Under the pieces are notes generated by a model. It did not search any database, was not told the DNA's origin, and saw nothing but the letters and a program-made list of their open reading frames with translations. DNA of 64,000 bases from Paraconiothyrium sp. Pb-2020 (Eukaryota > Ascomycota > Dothideomycetes > Pleosporales > Didymosphaeriaceae), in assembly GCA_022419385.1 (NCBI GenBank), contig JAJUBI010000004.1, positions 1,240,001-1,304,000 of the forward strand, read 5' to 3'. Below, piece after piece: positions 31,795 to 42,486 of this stretch. The translations under genes and the position numbers were made by a program. Position 1 is the stretch's first letter, and each line of letters opens with the position of its first letter.

Positions 31795-32220
31795 AGCGGT
31801 AAGTACTGGGCTTCTCTTAGGACGTCGAGGAAGTAGAGCTGACCGGGTACCAGAGTTGAACTGTGCGCGAGCATGGCATGAGCATGACGGTCATGTTATC
31901 CTAGACACATTTCGTGTGGTTACCGGCATCTTCACGGCTACAACATGACTGATACAGCTAGGACGTTTATATAGACTGAGCTGTCAAGCTTCAGATAACT
32001 CATGGTAGACTGAATTGAGATACAATTGGAATTGGATTTCTTTTGTACGTGATTACTATCTGATGTTCATACTTCCATACCATGCAGTGCTATTTTCTCA
32101 TGTATATATATTCATCCATGCTTCTATGCCATGTAGTGATGGTATATTCCCGTTCATACATGCCCGTCGTTGCTTCCATACCATGCAGTAATATATTCCC
32201 GTTCATACATGCCCACCCTG
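31795..32220. other. Convergent intergenic region with tandem repeat
   Basis: 3' ends of the small Cys-rich gene and the CFEM gene face each other here. The stretch holds a possible 3'-UTR intron near 31801-31853 and the three-copy repeat at 32072-32220. Confidence 0.5.
32072..32220. repeat. Three-copy imperfect tandem repeat, ~50-bp unit
   Basis: Units begin at 32072, 32121 and 32173 with CTTCYATRCCATGYAGT. The last two also share ATATTCCCGTTCATACATGC. The array sits in the shared 3' region of two convergent genes and abuts the stop codon of the CFEM gene. Confidence 0.75.
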
Positions 32221-33516
32221 CTAAAACTTGCCGAAGTCATACTCCTTCCACTCCTCTCTATCCCGTTCCGTACTCCTCGCTCTCGGCGTGATACTGGTCG
32301 GTGCTTCAAAGATAGCCGCGAACTCCCCATCCATTTCGAGAGGCGCGACCAACCCCTCTGACTGTCCAGGCACAGGTTCTCTAATACTTCTACCCCTAGT
32401 CATCAAGCTACTCGCATCCTCGTCTTCCCGCTCCACGACGATGCTCAGAGTATTCACCCGCTTTTTGTTCATCACGCCAGCTATGCTCGTCCTTCTACCA
32501 CCGTCTCTGAAGAATACCGGGGATAGTGGCGAGACAGGGCTTTCGGACATCATGCCGTCTCTTCGACTGAGTCTTCGACTATTGCGGGGCGTCGCGGACC
32601 AGCTTCGGCGCCGGGAGGGTGTAAAGAGCGCTTCGGGAATGCCACTATGACGATGGGACGGGGATCGTAGAACGGAGTCGGGGACGTTGGCGGCGGCTTT
32701 GGCGAGGGCCAGTTGGCGCTTGAGGCGGCGGGTATAGAGTGACAAAGCGATAAAGATGGCGGAGGCCACGAAAAGGACGGAGACAGAAATGCCAGCTTTG
32801 GCGCCATCGGAGAGACCGTGGTCGGAAATGGGCACGGGAAAGGAAGTGTGAGTAGGTGCAGAAGTCGAGGTTCGGCGTGGAGATTGAGACATCGTTTCAG
32901 CAGAAATAGAAGAGGCGGTGGTATGGGTTGCGGATGAGCTGGAAGGTGGGTCGGAAGGTGAGTCATTCGAAGGCGGTGGTGGAGTAGCTGTCGATTCTAC
33001 TCTCGTTGTTGAGCCCATAGAGTACACTGGTGGAGAAGATGTAGTTGTTACTGCTTCTGTAGAAGCTGCCCTAGACGAGGCGGTAGATGAGCTCGCTGCT
33101 GTCGACGCTGGGCTGGCGGGGAGGCTTGGATTTATGCCTACTGCCTGACAAGCCGCTGCAACCTTTCTCTTCGCATCCTCTTGATCCGACCTGCTACATG
33201 CCGCTTCTACGCACGCTTCCGCCTTGCCCAGAATGTTGCCGGTCGAGCAGTGGCATTTGAGGTCTATTTCTAGCGCACAACCATCGTCTGGGAGCGTTTG
33301 CAGATAGCATGATAGCGCGCAATCTGGTATCAATAGGCTTGAAAGAGGGTTGGCATGGCGCGGGAATTGCGGTGAGTGCGGTCGCGGCGGCTGTTGTAAC
33401 TGGAACGAATCGAACGGAATTGAGGGTCGCTCGGATGGTGGTAGTATGAGGTGCGGTACTGCAAGAACGGACTCAATGGATGCGGAAAAGAGAATGATCG
33501 CGTCTAGCATGCGCAT
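32221..33516 (-). CDS. CFEM-domain membrane protein
   Basis: Intronless, 431 aa from the ATG at 33516 (a second ATG is 2 codons later). An N-terminal signal peptide (MRMLDAIILFSASIESVLA) is followed by a Pro-rich stretch and a CFEM domain at roughly residues 60-120. All eight cysteines are present: DCALSC, DGC, KCHC, EAC, AAC, AAC. A long Ser/Thr-rich stalk, probably O-glycosylated, precedes one transmembrane helix (ISVSVLFVASAIFIALSLY) and a ~150-residue basic, Ser-rich cytosolic tail ending EWKEYDFGKF. CFEM domains occur in fungal surface proteins, some binding haem through an Asp, others acting as receptors. The single TM plus cytosolic tail argues for a receptor or sensor type rather than a GPI-anchored haem carrier. 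Confidence 0.88.
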   Translation of the reverse strand: MRMLDAIILFSASIESVLAVPHLILPPSERPSIPFDSFQLQQPPRPHSPQFPRHANPLSSLLIPDCALSCYLQTLPDDGCALEIDLKCHCSTGNILGKAEACVEAACSRSDQEDAKRKVAAACQAVGINPSLPASPASTAASSSTASSRAASTEAVTTTSSPPVYSMGSTTRVESTATPPPPSNDSPSDPPSSSSATHTTASSISAETMSQSPRRTSTSAPTHTSFPVPISDHGLSDGAKAGISVSVLFVASAIFIALSLYTRRLKRQLALAKAAANVPDSVLRSPSHRHSGIPEALFTPSRRRSWSATPRNSRRLSRRDGMMSESPVSPLSPVFFRDGGRRTSIAGVMNKKRVNTLSIVVEREDEDASSLMTRGRSIREPVPGQSEGLVAPLEMDGEFAAIFEAPTSITPRARSTERDREEWKEYDFGKF

Positions 33517-34625
33517 GGTCAAGTTCGGGGTCGCTGAGCTCTTCGACAGATGCGCCGGCGCAAGACATGGGCGCTGCCTCAGTCACGATGTTGATGGTCT
33601 GCGTTGATTTCCCTTCGTCAGTGGTTCCTTCTCTTCTAAGTAACAAAGATGCAGTAACTCCAAAGCGCGCCTGCCCCCGAATCAGTCACCGCCCAAAAGA
33701 TGTGCAAGCGTGAAGCAGTCGCGTCCAGCTTCTTTCCCAAAATGCATTCCTCCAAACTCCAAACCGGTCGCTTTCGCATCGCGATCTCTTCCATGCCCTG
33801 TCTATCGAACGCATTTAGCAGCAATGACGTCTCGTTTTAGCTCGCATTGTGCCGGTTCGGGACGAACTCGTCCCACAGGTGTATCGCGTTTCGCATGAGC
33901 TCGCTTCCTGAGACGGCTAGCTTGTCAGCGCGTTACAAGCTGCCATTTGTCCAAGTTTCTAACGCTAGGCCAATCATACGCCTAGGAGGGGTATGCAGCG
34001 CTTGGGTGATGTGCGTCGAGGCAGTGGGTGTTTGGTGAACGCGGTGGGTTGGTCCTGGAGTATCAGATAGGCCGAAATGACAGGTAGGGAAGGTCGGGCG
34101 GGGAGATTTGGAATGATGTAAGGCCAAGGAAGATAATAACAGAGTGAGGCGCGTGCTCGAGGGACATGCGATGCGTTGATGGGCGCGAGCGCTGGCGAGA
34201 GTGGCTCGCAAGGTCGTGATTCATTGAAGGTGTCAGTTGCATCAATTCCAATTTACAGCGTTGGTTGAGGACTAAGAAGCATCGCAGAAAGGACAGGACA
34301 ATATGTATGTAATCATATGTGCGAACTGAAAGCCTTAAGAGTACCTACATGAGCTTCAAAAGAGCCCTTCGGCGCCTAAACTGTCCTATGTAGTGTTAAA
34401 TAGCGCGTGCAAGATCGTGTGCATATCCTCAGAAAACCCATGCTTTTGTTTCCCATTTGATAGTCGTATTGTGGCGTTTCTCTATGCTTGTGCGTAAAAA
34501 AATGAACAGCGTCCAGTCCGGCTAACCGCACGTTCGAGTCGAGATCCAATCATCAAGCCATATATGCGTCCATCATCCAAATCGTGTACAAGAAGTAAAG
34601 TGAGAGTCGGCCAGTCGTACCCTCT
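33517..34625. other. Intergenic, no gene seen
   Basis: Promoter side of the CFEM gene and 3' flank of the F-box-like gene. Short opposing frames between 33930 and 34250 are mutually antisense and unsupported. Confidence 0.45.
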
Positions 34626-36646
34626 TCAACCATGTGTTGGCACATCTCCAAAGTAGTCGCCAGGGTCCAATGTTCGACCTGGTGTAATCATGCCTTCCGG
34701 CTCATCATCCCGTACCGCAAGCTTCCCTACATCAGGATACAATTCATCCACGTCTACCGGCTCTTCCTCACCAAACGCAAACTCGTTGATCAAACTGGCC
34801 TTCTCCCAATCTTCGAGCGAATTCCAGCTGTCGCCTTCTTCGAACGACTCTTCGTCATCCTCCCAGAGGTCTTGCTCGATACCGCTGAGGAACTCCCATG
34901 TCGAAGCTAGAATCTCTTGGGTAGGCAGGAAGTAGTTGAGGGACTCGTTGTCCTCGCCCCTGGAGTCGCCCCACGCTTCGAGGATTTCTAGGCGAGGGAA
35001 GTGCGTAAGAAGAGGATGTGCCCAGGAGCGCACGAGCTCCTCTTCTACAGTGGGGTCGACTACGGAGTTTGAGTGCGAGGAGACAGAGTCCGTGAAAGAG
35101 TCGGGTACCGGTGCGAGCGCTGTGTCTGGGCGAGCCAAGGCGAGGTGGGTGAGCTTGGGGAAGAGAGTAGGGATGTCTTGCTGATCTGGTATCTCGGGCG
35201 CAAATGTACTGTCGCTTACTAGAATCTGCGGTACGGCGTCGGGGACTGAAATGCTATCAAGTTGAAGAGCAACTTTCAGTCTCAGAACCTCAAGCTCTGG
35301 ACAATGCAGGCCTAAACTTTGAAGTGCTGTTGTTTGCAACGCTGACGCGGTCGTGGGCTGCAGCTTCAGACTCAGGTTACGGAGGTATGGAAGTGACTTG
35401 CAGAAGCCATCGAAATCTTCGCTCGAAATCGACGAGCCGTCGATTGCCGATGGCTCGGTAGCTAGAAGATTGATATCCTCTAACATCGGACATGCCTTCC
35501 CAAGTCTACCAAGAGCAGATCCAGATAATCGTGGACACAGGATAGATGATGGGAAATCGTCGGCTAAAGAACTAATGCCGATCTTGAGGACCTGTAGTGC
35601 AGGGCAGTGGGACAGCTCGGCTATCATGTCCTCGATGATGGCGAAGTCGGAAGGCTGGTGAGGTAAGATTGGTGCTCTTGCGATGTCTATCTGCAATTCT
35701 TCCATTTTCCGTAAATATTTGGGAAGTGCCAGCGCAACTTCGGGGTAGCACATTATGGAGCACCGTCTAAGAGACGCAAAGGGAGATGGTAGGGCATTTG
35801 GTCCTGAAAGAAGCGGAAGGAGAGCGACGCCAGGATCAAGGTCAATTTGTAGGCTTTCGAGTCCTTGCCGTTGACTCAATCGCGTAAACAAAGCATCCTT
35901 GTCCATGAGACTGACGGACTTTACTTCGATGGCTTTAATTGAGGGGCATGCATCCAGATATTGATAAAGGGCGCTGACGTGCACTGGATCTTCGTCCAGG
36001 ATTGTATCGGGCCCAATACGTACACTCCTCAGATTCTTGCATGGATTCTTCTCACGTCAGTCTCCATATACGAAAGAAGGGAATGGTACTGACGAAGAGA
36101 GTTGGTAGGATCGTGTCAACGAAGTACTCTGATCCTCCGCTTTGGTACCCTGACAGTTCCACATGCTCCAATCCGGTATGTAGCATGCTATTGAACGGTG
36201 AACCACATCGCTGCAGGTCGACTTCGAGTTCCAAGCTCTTCAAATTGGGCCATGCCAAGCCGTGCAGATAATCTAAGGTCTCCATAGATCCTGGTGGTGG
36301 GCTTAGCGAGAAGACATAATGAACCTTATTGGCGTAGTATTGTCTTCGCTCCAAAGGCATGTGCTTCAGGGATGGAAGGTGCGGGTAGCGTCTCCTTGAG
36401 GAATTACATGTTAGTAGAGCAAGGCTAGTAAGCTTATATCACCAACCAAAGGATCGAGGTGCCCTCATCTGCCCACAACTTATTGACTAGAATTGTAGGC
36501 ACCAAAGTGGGTCGGAACTCGAGGAATTCAACAGGCTGATCCGGCCCATACTGCCGTCTATCTTTGTATTTCATATTGGAAAGATAAAGGAGGATCGTAG
36601 AAAGAATGTGGCCATCCGCCAACGCCCGTGCCGTAGAGGCAGCCAT
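34626..36646 (-). CDS. F-box/LRR-like protein, three exons
   Basis: Minus-strand exons 36646-36447, 36394-36094 and 36035-34626, with introns of 52 nt (donor GTTGGT, branch CTAAC) and 58 nt (GTCAGT, branch CTGAC), give about 636 aa. The splices restore ILWRRYPHLPSLKHMPLERR and TILPTLFNLRSVRIGPD. The N-terminus is F-box-like, with an Ile/Leu-rich helix followed by LVPTILVNKLWADEGTSILW, a pattern common in fungal F-box proteins. Then come irregular leucine-rich segments (LKSLELEVDL, LEHVELSGY, LRNLSLKLQ, LEVLRLKVAL, LTHLALARPD). The C-terminus is acidic and ends with a proline/glycine tail. By family it would be a substrate adaptor of an SCF ubiquitin ligase; that role is inferred. Confidence 0.75.
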
Positions 36647-37317
36647 GTCGATGGCGCAGGAATGTGGAAAAACCGAAGGAATGATCAAGAGATGATACAC
36701 ATGGATCAAAAGCGACCGCAGTTGCCGCAGTAAAAAGAAGAAAGGGCGAGTATGTCATCTGGGCGACATGGCAGAACCTGAATACGACGATAAGTATGTA
36801 CGCAATGCGAGCAGGGGGTTTAGCCGCGGGCGATTGGCAGGGATGCATGGGGACAGTGGGCCTGTCATTGTGCCCGCGCGGCCTCGAATGCGATATTCTC
36901 GACCATGGAGAAGATGCGAACTAGGCCTTGCGATGATGGAGAACACAAAAGATGTTCGACGACCCTGAGAGATCGTCCCATGCAGGTGCATTAGCCAGGA
37001 ACACGCTTCCCAAGGCCATCCGCTTAGATAACGTCCGTCACACAACTCTGCCCCTCATCTGGTTGCGGACGAGCCTCGGAGACGGCACTACCAACATCAG
37101 CACCCTTAGCATCTCCCAGCATGCCGCCAATCATGACATTTGTCTGCGCCAGTATACGCGATAGCCTGGAGACAGCGGAGATAGCATTTCAGCGCACATA
37201 GTGATCATTGCCGGACGAAATCACCAGCCGAGTTTCGAGCTCGAGGATTCAAATAGCGCTTACCGCCCGCAACTGACAGAGCAGATCGACCCATCCTCCC
37301 TTCGACGCCCGCGCAAG
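36647..37317. other. Divergent promoter region
   Basis: Between the F-box-like gene (minus) and the Rossmann-fold gene (plus). An in-frame upstream extension of the latter is open from 37201 but lacks conserved character. Nothing else is recognised. Confidence 0.45.
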
Positions 37318-38100
37318 ATGGTGCACCTCATCTTGACTGGTGCCACTGGGCTCGTGGGCTCGGGCGTGCTACAGCAGATGCTCGCCAACGATGCTGTCTC
37401 GCGCATCTCCATCTTAAGCAGGCGGCCCGTGAAATTGGCAGAGGGCGAAGCCAAAGCGAAAGTCATCATACACAAGGACTTCAAGACCTACGATCAGACG
37501 CTTCTGGACGAGCTTAAGGATGCGCAAGGCTGCGTGTGGGCGCTGGGCGTCTCGCAGAACGATGTTGACAAGGCGTTGGTCATTCCAAATTCACTCATCT
37601 CGAGCAAGAATGCTAATTGATCCTGTAGTCTATATTTCGAGATAACGCACGAGTACCCACTTGCCGCCGCACAAGCGTTTGCAAAGCTGCATCCGAACTC
37701 GCCTTTCACATTCGTTTTCGTATCCGCCGAAGGCGCCACGCAGAATCCCGGCATGTTCACAGCCATGTACTCGCGCGTCAAGGGGCAGGTCGAAAAGTCC
37801 ATGTTCGACTTCTACAAAGCGACACCCAACTTCAAGCTTTATACGGTGCGACCGGCTGGAGTAGATTGGCGGGATCACCCAGAGATACATCCTTTCATAC
37901 CCAGCCAGCCGTTGTGGAAGAAGACGCTGTTGGCTCCGCTTGATGTGCTGTACAAGCCCATGATCACGCCGACAAAACCGATGGGTAGGATATACACGGA
38001 GCTGGCGATGAGCAAAGGGGAACCGCTAGAGGGAAAGGATATACAGATGGAAGGTAGGGTTCTGCCAAATACTGCTTTCAGGCGAATGGCAGGGCTGTAG
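37318..38100 (+). CDS. NAD(P)-binding Rossmann-fold protein (atypical SDR)
   Basis: Exons 37318-37574 and 37629-38100 with a 54-nt intron (donor GTTGGT, branch CTAAT, GTAG) give about 242 aa. The join DKA-LYFEITHEYPLAAAQAF fits the family, whereas the alternative GTCATT donor 4 nt downstream breaks phase. The dinucleotide-binding motif TGATGLVGSG lies at the N-terminus right after MVHLIL, followed by a basic turn, SILSRRP, that suggests NADP preference. A VSAEGATQNPG stretch and YSRVKGQVEKSM (Y with K further on) replace the classical YxxxK motif; VRPAGVD follows. This is the layout of HTATIP2-like and related atypical SDRs, often regulators or reductases. The substrate is unknown. Confidence 0.82.
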
Positions 38101-38555
38101 ATTCCCCTTCGATGATGCCTGGGCAAGTTGCTGTTAACTTGAGCGTTGCGTGCTGTGCGAGTGGTATATAATATATATAATATGACCAATATTTGTTCAC
38201 ACGTGGCGTGGCGAGCTGAAGGGGGTCGTGTGACAGGTCTGTACGAGAAAGGGCATTGATGTGCACTGTCCTGGTGATAGCATTCCTTCCTTTTCCCACG
38301 GAGCTTTTCCCACCTGCACCGCATGGCACACGTGCGAACGCTCACCGTGCGCGCCCGTGGATGACGATGTGACGCTAGCCGGTACCAGGGTCGCGTCCAG
38401 CCAGAAAGTCCCGCATTCGCGAGACGCGTCAAGCTCCAGCCCACCCTTTCCTTCGTTGCACCACCGGCTCGCACATTTGTCTATTTTTCGCCCAGTGTTC
38501 GCCCGCGTCATCTCTTCGACAATTGCACACCCACCGCAACGTAAAAGTACGCGAA
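38101..38555. other. Promoter region of the LRR protein
   Basis: Contains an AT run (TATATAATATATATAATATG) near 38163-38182 after the Rossmann gene and a pyrimidine-rich leader before 38556. No gene seen. Confidence 0.45.
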
Positions 38556-40199
38556 ATGGACGAAGAACCGCTCCCCTCTTCGGCGCACGCGACCAATCTT
38601 GACTCGCCCCTACTTGACCCGCGATATTCCGCACTCAAATCTAGCAGTCCACCACCTCTCTTCTCAGAAAATGATTCGCTTGATACCGCCGATGTGACAA
38701 ACTACGAGTCACCAAGGGAGAAAAGAAAGCGCGCTGGTACATGGTGGCAGACAGGCCCGAGAGGCGCGCCGAAGAGGAGGCAGTTCATTCGCAATGTTGA
38801 CTCCGGTGTCTATATGATGAGCGATGACTCTGAAGCCTCCGCGCCTGCGAGTTCTGCAATATCATATCTCGGCTCCGACAGCAATTGCGACATACCCTCA
38901 GATCCACCAGCGCCAGAGTCTTCAGAGCATTCGGATGAGGGCATCGAGCCTACGACCAAGTCCATGAGCGTTTGGGAAGCCCGGATATACCGCGTGATCC
39001 AAGGCGGCGTCGACGCCGGCGAGATGCACTACAATCTTCAAAAGCACTTTATCGAGGACGATGAGCTACACCATCTCGGTGCGCTTAATCAAATCGTTAC
39101 CGTTCCTCCAGGTATCGACGCTGATGTCCCTGCCGAAGGTCAATATCGGTCCATGATTCCCGAGATACATTTAAACCTATCGACAAATAAGCTTTGCCGC
39201 CTTGCGCCTACCTTGTTCCACCTTCAATACCTTACTAGCCTTACCTTACGCCACAACGCCATCGAGGCAATTCCTCCCCAGATCAAAGAGCTCACTAACC
39301 TGCAAACACTCGATCTCTGCTATAATTCGATCCATACACTACCTTGCGAATTGCTTTCGTTATGCGCATCACACGGACAAGGCAGCTTAAAGCGCTTAGA
39401 GCTGGCAGGGAATCCACTATATGAATTCAGCACCAGACTGGCTATATATCTCCATGTCGCGATGAATATCCGTAAGACCAATGCGCCCGCTGGACTGCTC
39501 ACTCTCTTTGCTCGAAACAGAACGCAGCAGGTTTCGGCTATGATGCTAAGATGTGCCGAACACAATGGGAGCGAATTTGAAGGGCACCACCTCTACAGCC
39601 CTCCAAGTGTGAAGGCTGACGATGCCGGCCTCACTCAAGAGACACTCTTCCTCATTTCCAGGACCACGGCTTCGTACTACGACCACACGGGCCGGGTTTT
39701 GAAAGGCTCTCCCGTTCTCCCAACACAAAAACATTCGGTCGAAAATAATGATGTGCCTCCTTCTGCATCGCAGTCAGCAATTTTGACGCACACTTCGCTT
39801 GGAGCCGCTGGCGTTCCCGATATGTGGTTCGATCGGCCTTCGTCCTCTAAAGCCCCCTCGCTAGCCACCCTTTCCCTTGTCAAAGCGTACAACACTGAGC
39901 CAGACCGCGTTCGTGAAGAAATCAACTATTATGTGGGCGGCAGCATTCCTGGTGGCGTTGAAGCCACTCTTGCAAAAGCCGAAGAAAATAAAGCTTCAAT
40001 GTTCAAGCCACTTCGTTGCTGTCATTGCTGCGGCAGAGAGTACATCGTGCCGAGAGCAGAATGGATTGAGGGGTGGTTCTTCCAGCAGCAGGTACTCCCG
40101 ATCAAAGTGGCTGTTTGTTCTTGGGCATGTGTGCCAGATATCATTGCGAAGAGACCAGAGCCGTTGAATTGGACGGACATTGTAACGGAGCATGATTGA
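38556..40199 (+). CDS. Leucine-rich-repeat protein with Cys-rich C-terminus
   Basis: Intronless, 547 aa from the ATG at 38556 (GCGAAATGG context); an in-frame extension to 38523 has no ATG. The first ~140 residues are Ser/Glu-rich with a basic cluster (PREKRKRAGTWWQTGPRG) that may be a nuclear signal. LRRs occur around residues 215-290: LHLNL-like IHLNLSTNKLCRLAPTLFHL, LTSLTLRHNAIEAIPPQI, LQTLDLCYNSIHTLPCELL, LKRLELAGNPLYEF. A Ser-rich linker follows. The end has LRCCHCCGREYIVPRAEWIE and later VCSWACVPD, a possible zinc site. LRRs suggest protein binding. The gene is convergent with the zinc-ribbon gene to its right, 128 nt apart. No specific function is recognised. Confidence 0.82.
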   Translation: MDEEPLPSSAHATNLDSPLLDPRYSALKSSSPPPLFSENDSLDTADVTNYESPREKRKRAGTWWQTGPRGAPKRRQFIRNVDSGVYMMSDDSEASAPASSAISYLGSDSNCDIPSDPPAPESSEHSDEGIEPTTKSMSVWEARIYRVIQGGVDAGEMHYNLQKHFIEDDELHHLGALNQIVTVPPGIDADVPAEGQYRSMIPEIHLNLSTNKLCRLAPTLFHLQYLTSLTLRHNAIEAIPPQIKELTNLQTLDLCYNSIHTLPCELLSLCASHGQGSLKRLELAGNPLYEFSTRLAIYLHVAMNIRKTNAPAGLLTLFARNRTQQVSAMMLRCAEHNGSEFEGHHLYSPPSVKADDAGLTQETLFLISRTTASYYDHTGRVLKGSPVLPTQKHSVENNDVPPSASQSAILTHTSLGAAGVPDMWFDRPSSSKAPSLATLSLVKAYNTEPDRVREEINYYVGGSIPGGVEATLAKAEENKASMFKPLRCCHCCGREYIVPRAEWIEGWFFQQQVLPIKVAVCSWACVPDIIAKRPEPLNWTDIVTEHD

Positions 40200-40327
40200 T
40201 CGTTCCTAGCAAGGCTTGAAGTGGAGGATGTTTCAAGTGAGCAAGCACTCAGAAAAAGAGACCGTCACTCGAAGCCCAAAGAAGAAGATTTTCGGCGTAA
40301 GCATACCATAAACAGCGCCTTATTAGA

Positions 40328-41014
40328 TTATCTATCTGCCAACTCCTCCTTCAACGTCCTCAACAAAGCTCTCGTGTTCTGGTCCACACCCTCCCCCTCC
40401 TTGATCTTGAATCCTGTCCACGGCTTCACAACACTAGGTTTACATCCGCATACACATTCCTTCCTCCCGAACCCCCACTTCACTCTCCTCGCACCGGTGA
40501 CCTTCGCCCGCCAAGTAAGCCCACAGCTTGGACAAACGGATACATACGGCAGTCTACTGCCTCGGAAGTTCCTAGCATCATTATCCTGAGATTTGAAGTT
40601 GCCTTCGGCCGCCCAGCGACAAAGGGGGGTGGTATGTGTGCAGGACAGACAGTACACATGCGCGCAGTACTCGCACTTCAGCACGCCGAGAGGGTGCTCC
40701 CCGTCAGTCACCATGACATCGTTCCGAAACTGGCAGCAGTGGCATGTCCAGACTGCAAAAGCGTCGCCCCGCAATTCCCTTACGATTGTTTGCAGGGACT
40801 TGTTCAAGTTGGCGCGATGTTCGCGTTGGCGTCTTTTTATCTCTTTGACTACCTGCGCGGTGGCCTGCTCGCGCACGGTGGGGCGGTGGTGGATGAAGAG
40901 GAAGTGCAGGATGCGGTAGACGAGAGGCATGTTAATATTTGGGTTGACGCGTTCGAAGGAGACGGTGCCGTTGAGGGCGGGTGTTGTGTGGCTTTCTTCT
41001 GCTAAAGGACACAT
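40328..41014 (-). CDS. Double zinc-ribbon-like protein, member 1
   Basis: Intronless, 228 aa, ATG at 41014 (another at residue 29). Two pairs of cysteine knuckles: VWTCHCCQFRNDV then LKCEYCAHVYCLSCTHTTPL, and later SVCPSCGLTWRAKV with KECVCGCKPSVV. An Arg/Lys-rich helix (VVKEIKRRQREHRANLNKSL) precedes them. The CPSCGLTxRAK signature recurs in three neighbouring genes on the plus strand (CESCGLTYRAQ, CPSCGLTYRAK and the degenerate CHCGLTHRAR), so this is a local family. Fungal proteins of this shape are usually annotated as probable double zinc ribbon proteins. Their function is not known to me. Confidence 0.78.
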   Translation of the reverse strand: MCPLAEESHTTPALNGTVSFERVNPNINMPLVYRILHFLFIHHRPTVREQATAQVVKEIKRRQREHRANLNKSLQTIVRELRGDAFAVWTCHCCQFRNDVMVTDGEHPLGVLKCEYCAHVYCLSCTHTTPLCRWAAEGNFKSQDNDARNFRGSRLPYVSVCPSCGLTWRAKVTGARRVKWGFGRKECVCGCKPSVVKPWTGFKIKEGEGVDQNTRALLRTLKEELADR

Positions 41015-41937
41015 GTGTGAAGGGAAGCTCTCGTATGTATATGGTGGATGTGTGTTGTCAAAGAACTATGAGGGAGTGTGTTTGCTGGGTTCGTGTGGCG
41101 AGAGAGTGCGCATTGTTGGCACGTTATGAACTTCGCGGGCGTGACTAGCGACCTAAATGACTGATGGGCGTATGATCTCGCAACTTGAGGCGAATACGTT
41201 GAAGCTGCGAATTTCTACGGCTAGAAGAGCGTAGTTCAGATCCGGTTCGTCTTCCAGTCGAAGTTTTCTGGTACAGTGCAAAGACATGTCTTTGGTCCAA
41301 CTTCGCTATGAAACAGCAACGCAAAGGCGATTGCTGATACTGTCTTTCGAAGCATCAAACATGTGAGTCCTTACGGATATTGGAGATCCACGTATGAATC
41401 ATGAGTCAAATTTTTGCATATAATCCGCACAGTTCTGCACTTCCAGTTCACCATACGAGCTTTCGAATCCCTCATGCAGATATCCTTTCAATGCACGGCA
41501 ACCATCACAAAATTACTTCACGAAGGCTCCGCACCACATTCTGCTTCACTTGCTTCCAATTCTTCCCGAGCTTCAAGGAGCGATTATTGGCTAGATCACC
41601 ACTCGAACTCGAATGTAGTCCTCTTTGGTTGACCCAAGACTATACTGAGGAGCCTCCACCCTACCAACCTGTAGAACACCAGACTGATGTCGCCCACAAT
41701 GCACTTTAAGAACTTATACCACCACCACTGTCAACGTACGATGTGTTTACTATAGAGCAATGGGCTCGAACATTGTACACTATTATTGACCAACTATATT
41801 CAACGTTTTCCACTTGGATCTCAGCAAAACAACGAAGGACACGCTGTGAAGAACGAACACACTGAAGAAGACTACAACAAAAATGTCGACATTTCACGCA
41901 AACAACGAACTCGTTCACCAGCTGGAGCACGCACACC
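41015..41937. other. Spacer between divergent zinc-ribbon paralogues
   Basis: Upstream of both members 1 and 2. Frames at 41414-41709 are uncharacteristic. The ATG at 41883 opens a short frame that overlaps member 2 in the wrong phase. Confidence 0.4.
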
Positions 41938-42486
41938 GTGTTCACCCAGGTTGCACACCCGAAGGGCACTTCATGTGCTGCCGCAGAGTGCTCCACCGTG
42001 AATGCTATCTTTCTGTACAAGGGGGCAAGCCCATTCAAGAAGCTCCAATGCTCCGGCTGCGACCATGTCATGTGTGCGAACTGCACACACACCGAAATCA
42101 TCCAGCCCGGTTATGACGAGCTCTGGGAGCCCTGCGATGATATACGCGATCCCAATTTTTGGGATGTTCCGGTCGCTCGTTACCATGGCGAGCCTAGGGT
42201 TTTCGAAATGTGTGAGTCTTGTGGGTTGACCTACCGGGCTCAGGCGCCATTCGAGCACGAGAAGAAGGTCTTTGGATCGACAACTGTTCGCTTCAGGGGC
42301 AATCTCATGCATCTCAAGGATGCTTGCATTTGCGGTAAGGCTGTCATGCTGACCTGGCCTCGAATGCGGATCAATTTGACTGATGACAACCCCCCTTTCG
42401 GTCCGGATGGGGTCGCACCTAAGAAGGGTCGGCTTCGCGCGCTTTCACGCTCGCTGTCACGTATGCTCAAGAAGGAGCGCGAGTAG
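41938..42486 (+). CDS. Double zinc-ribbon-like protein, member 2, start unclear
   Basis: The coding frame is clear from at least 41938 (a GTG codon) to the TAG at 42486, about 182 codons. It carries SCAAAECSTVNAIFL, LQCSGCDHVMCANCTHTEI, FEMCESCGLTYRAQ and DACICGKAV, matching the order of sites in the other members. No ATG occurs in this frame upstream. The nearest ATG with good context, at 41883 (AAAATGTCG), is in another phase, and no intron of suitable length and phase is visible between them. Either a 5' exon lies further upstream or the gene has lost its start through a frameshift. The C-terminus is basic (RLRALSRSLSRMLKKERE). Confidence 0.6.
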   Translation: MFTQVAHPKGTSCAAAECSTVNAIFLYKGASPFKKLQCSGCDHVMCANCTHTEIIQPGYDELWEPCDDIRDPNFWDVPVARYHGEPRVFEMCESCGLTYRAQAPFEHEKKVFGSTTVRFRGNLMHLKDACICGKAVMLTWPRMRINLTDDNPPFGPDGVAPKKGRLRALSRSLSRMLKKERE

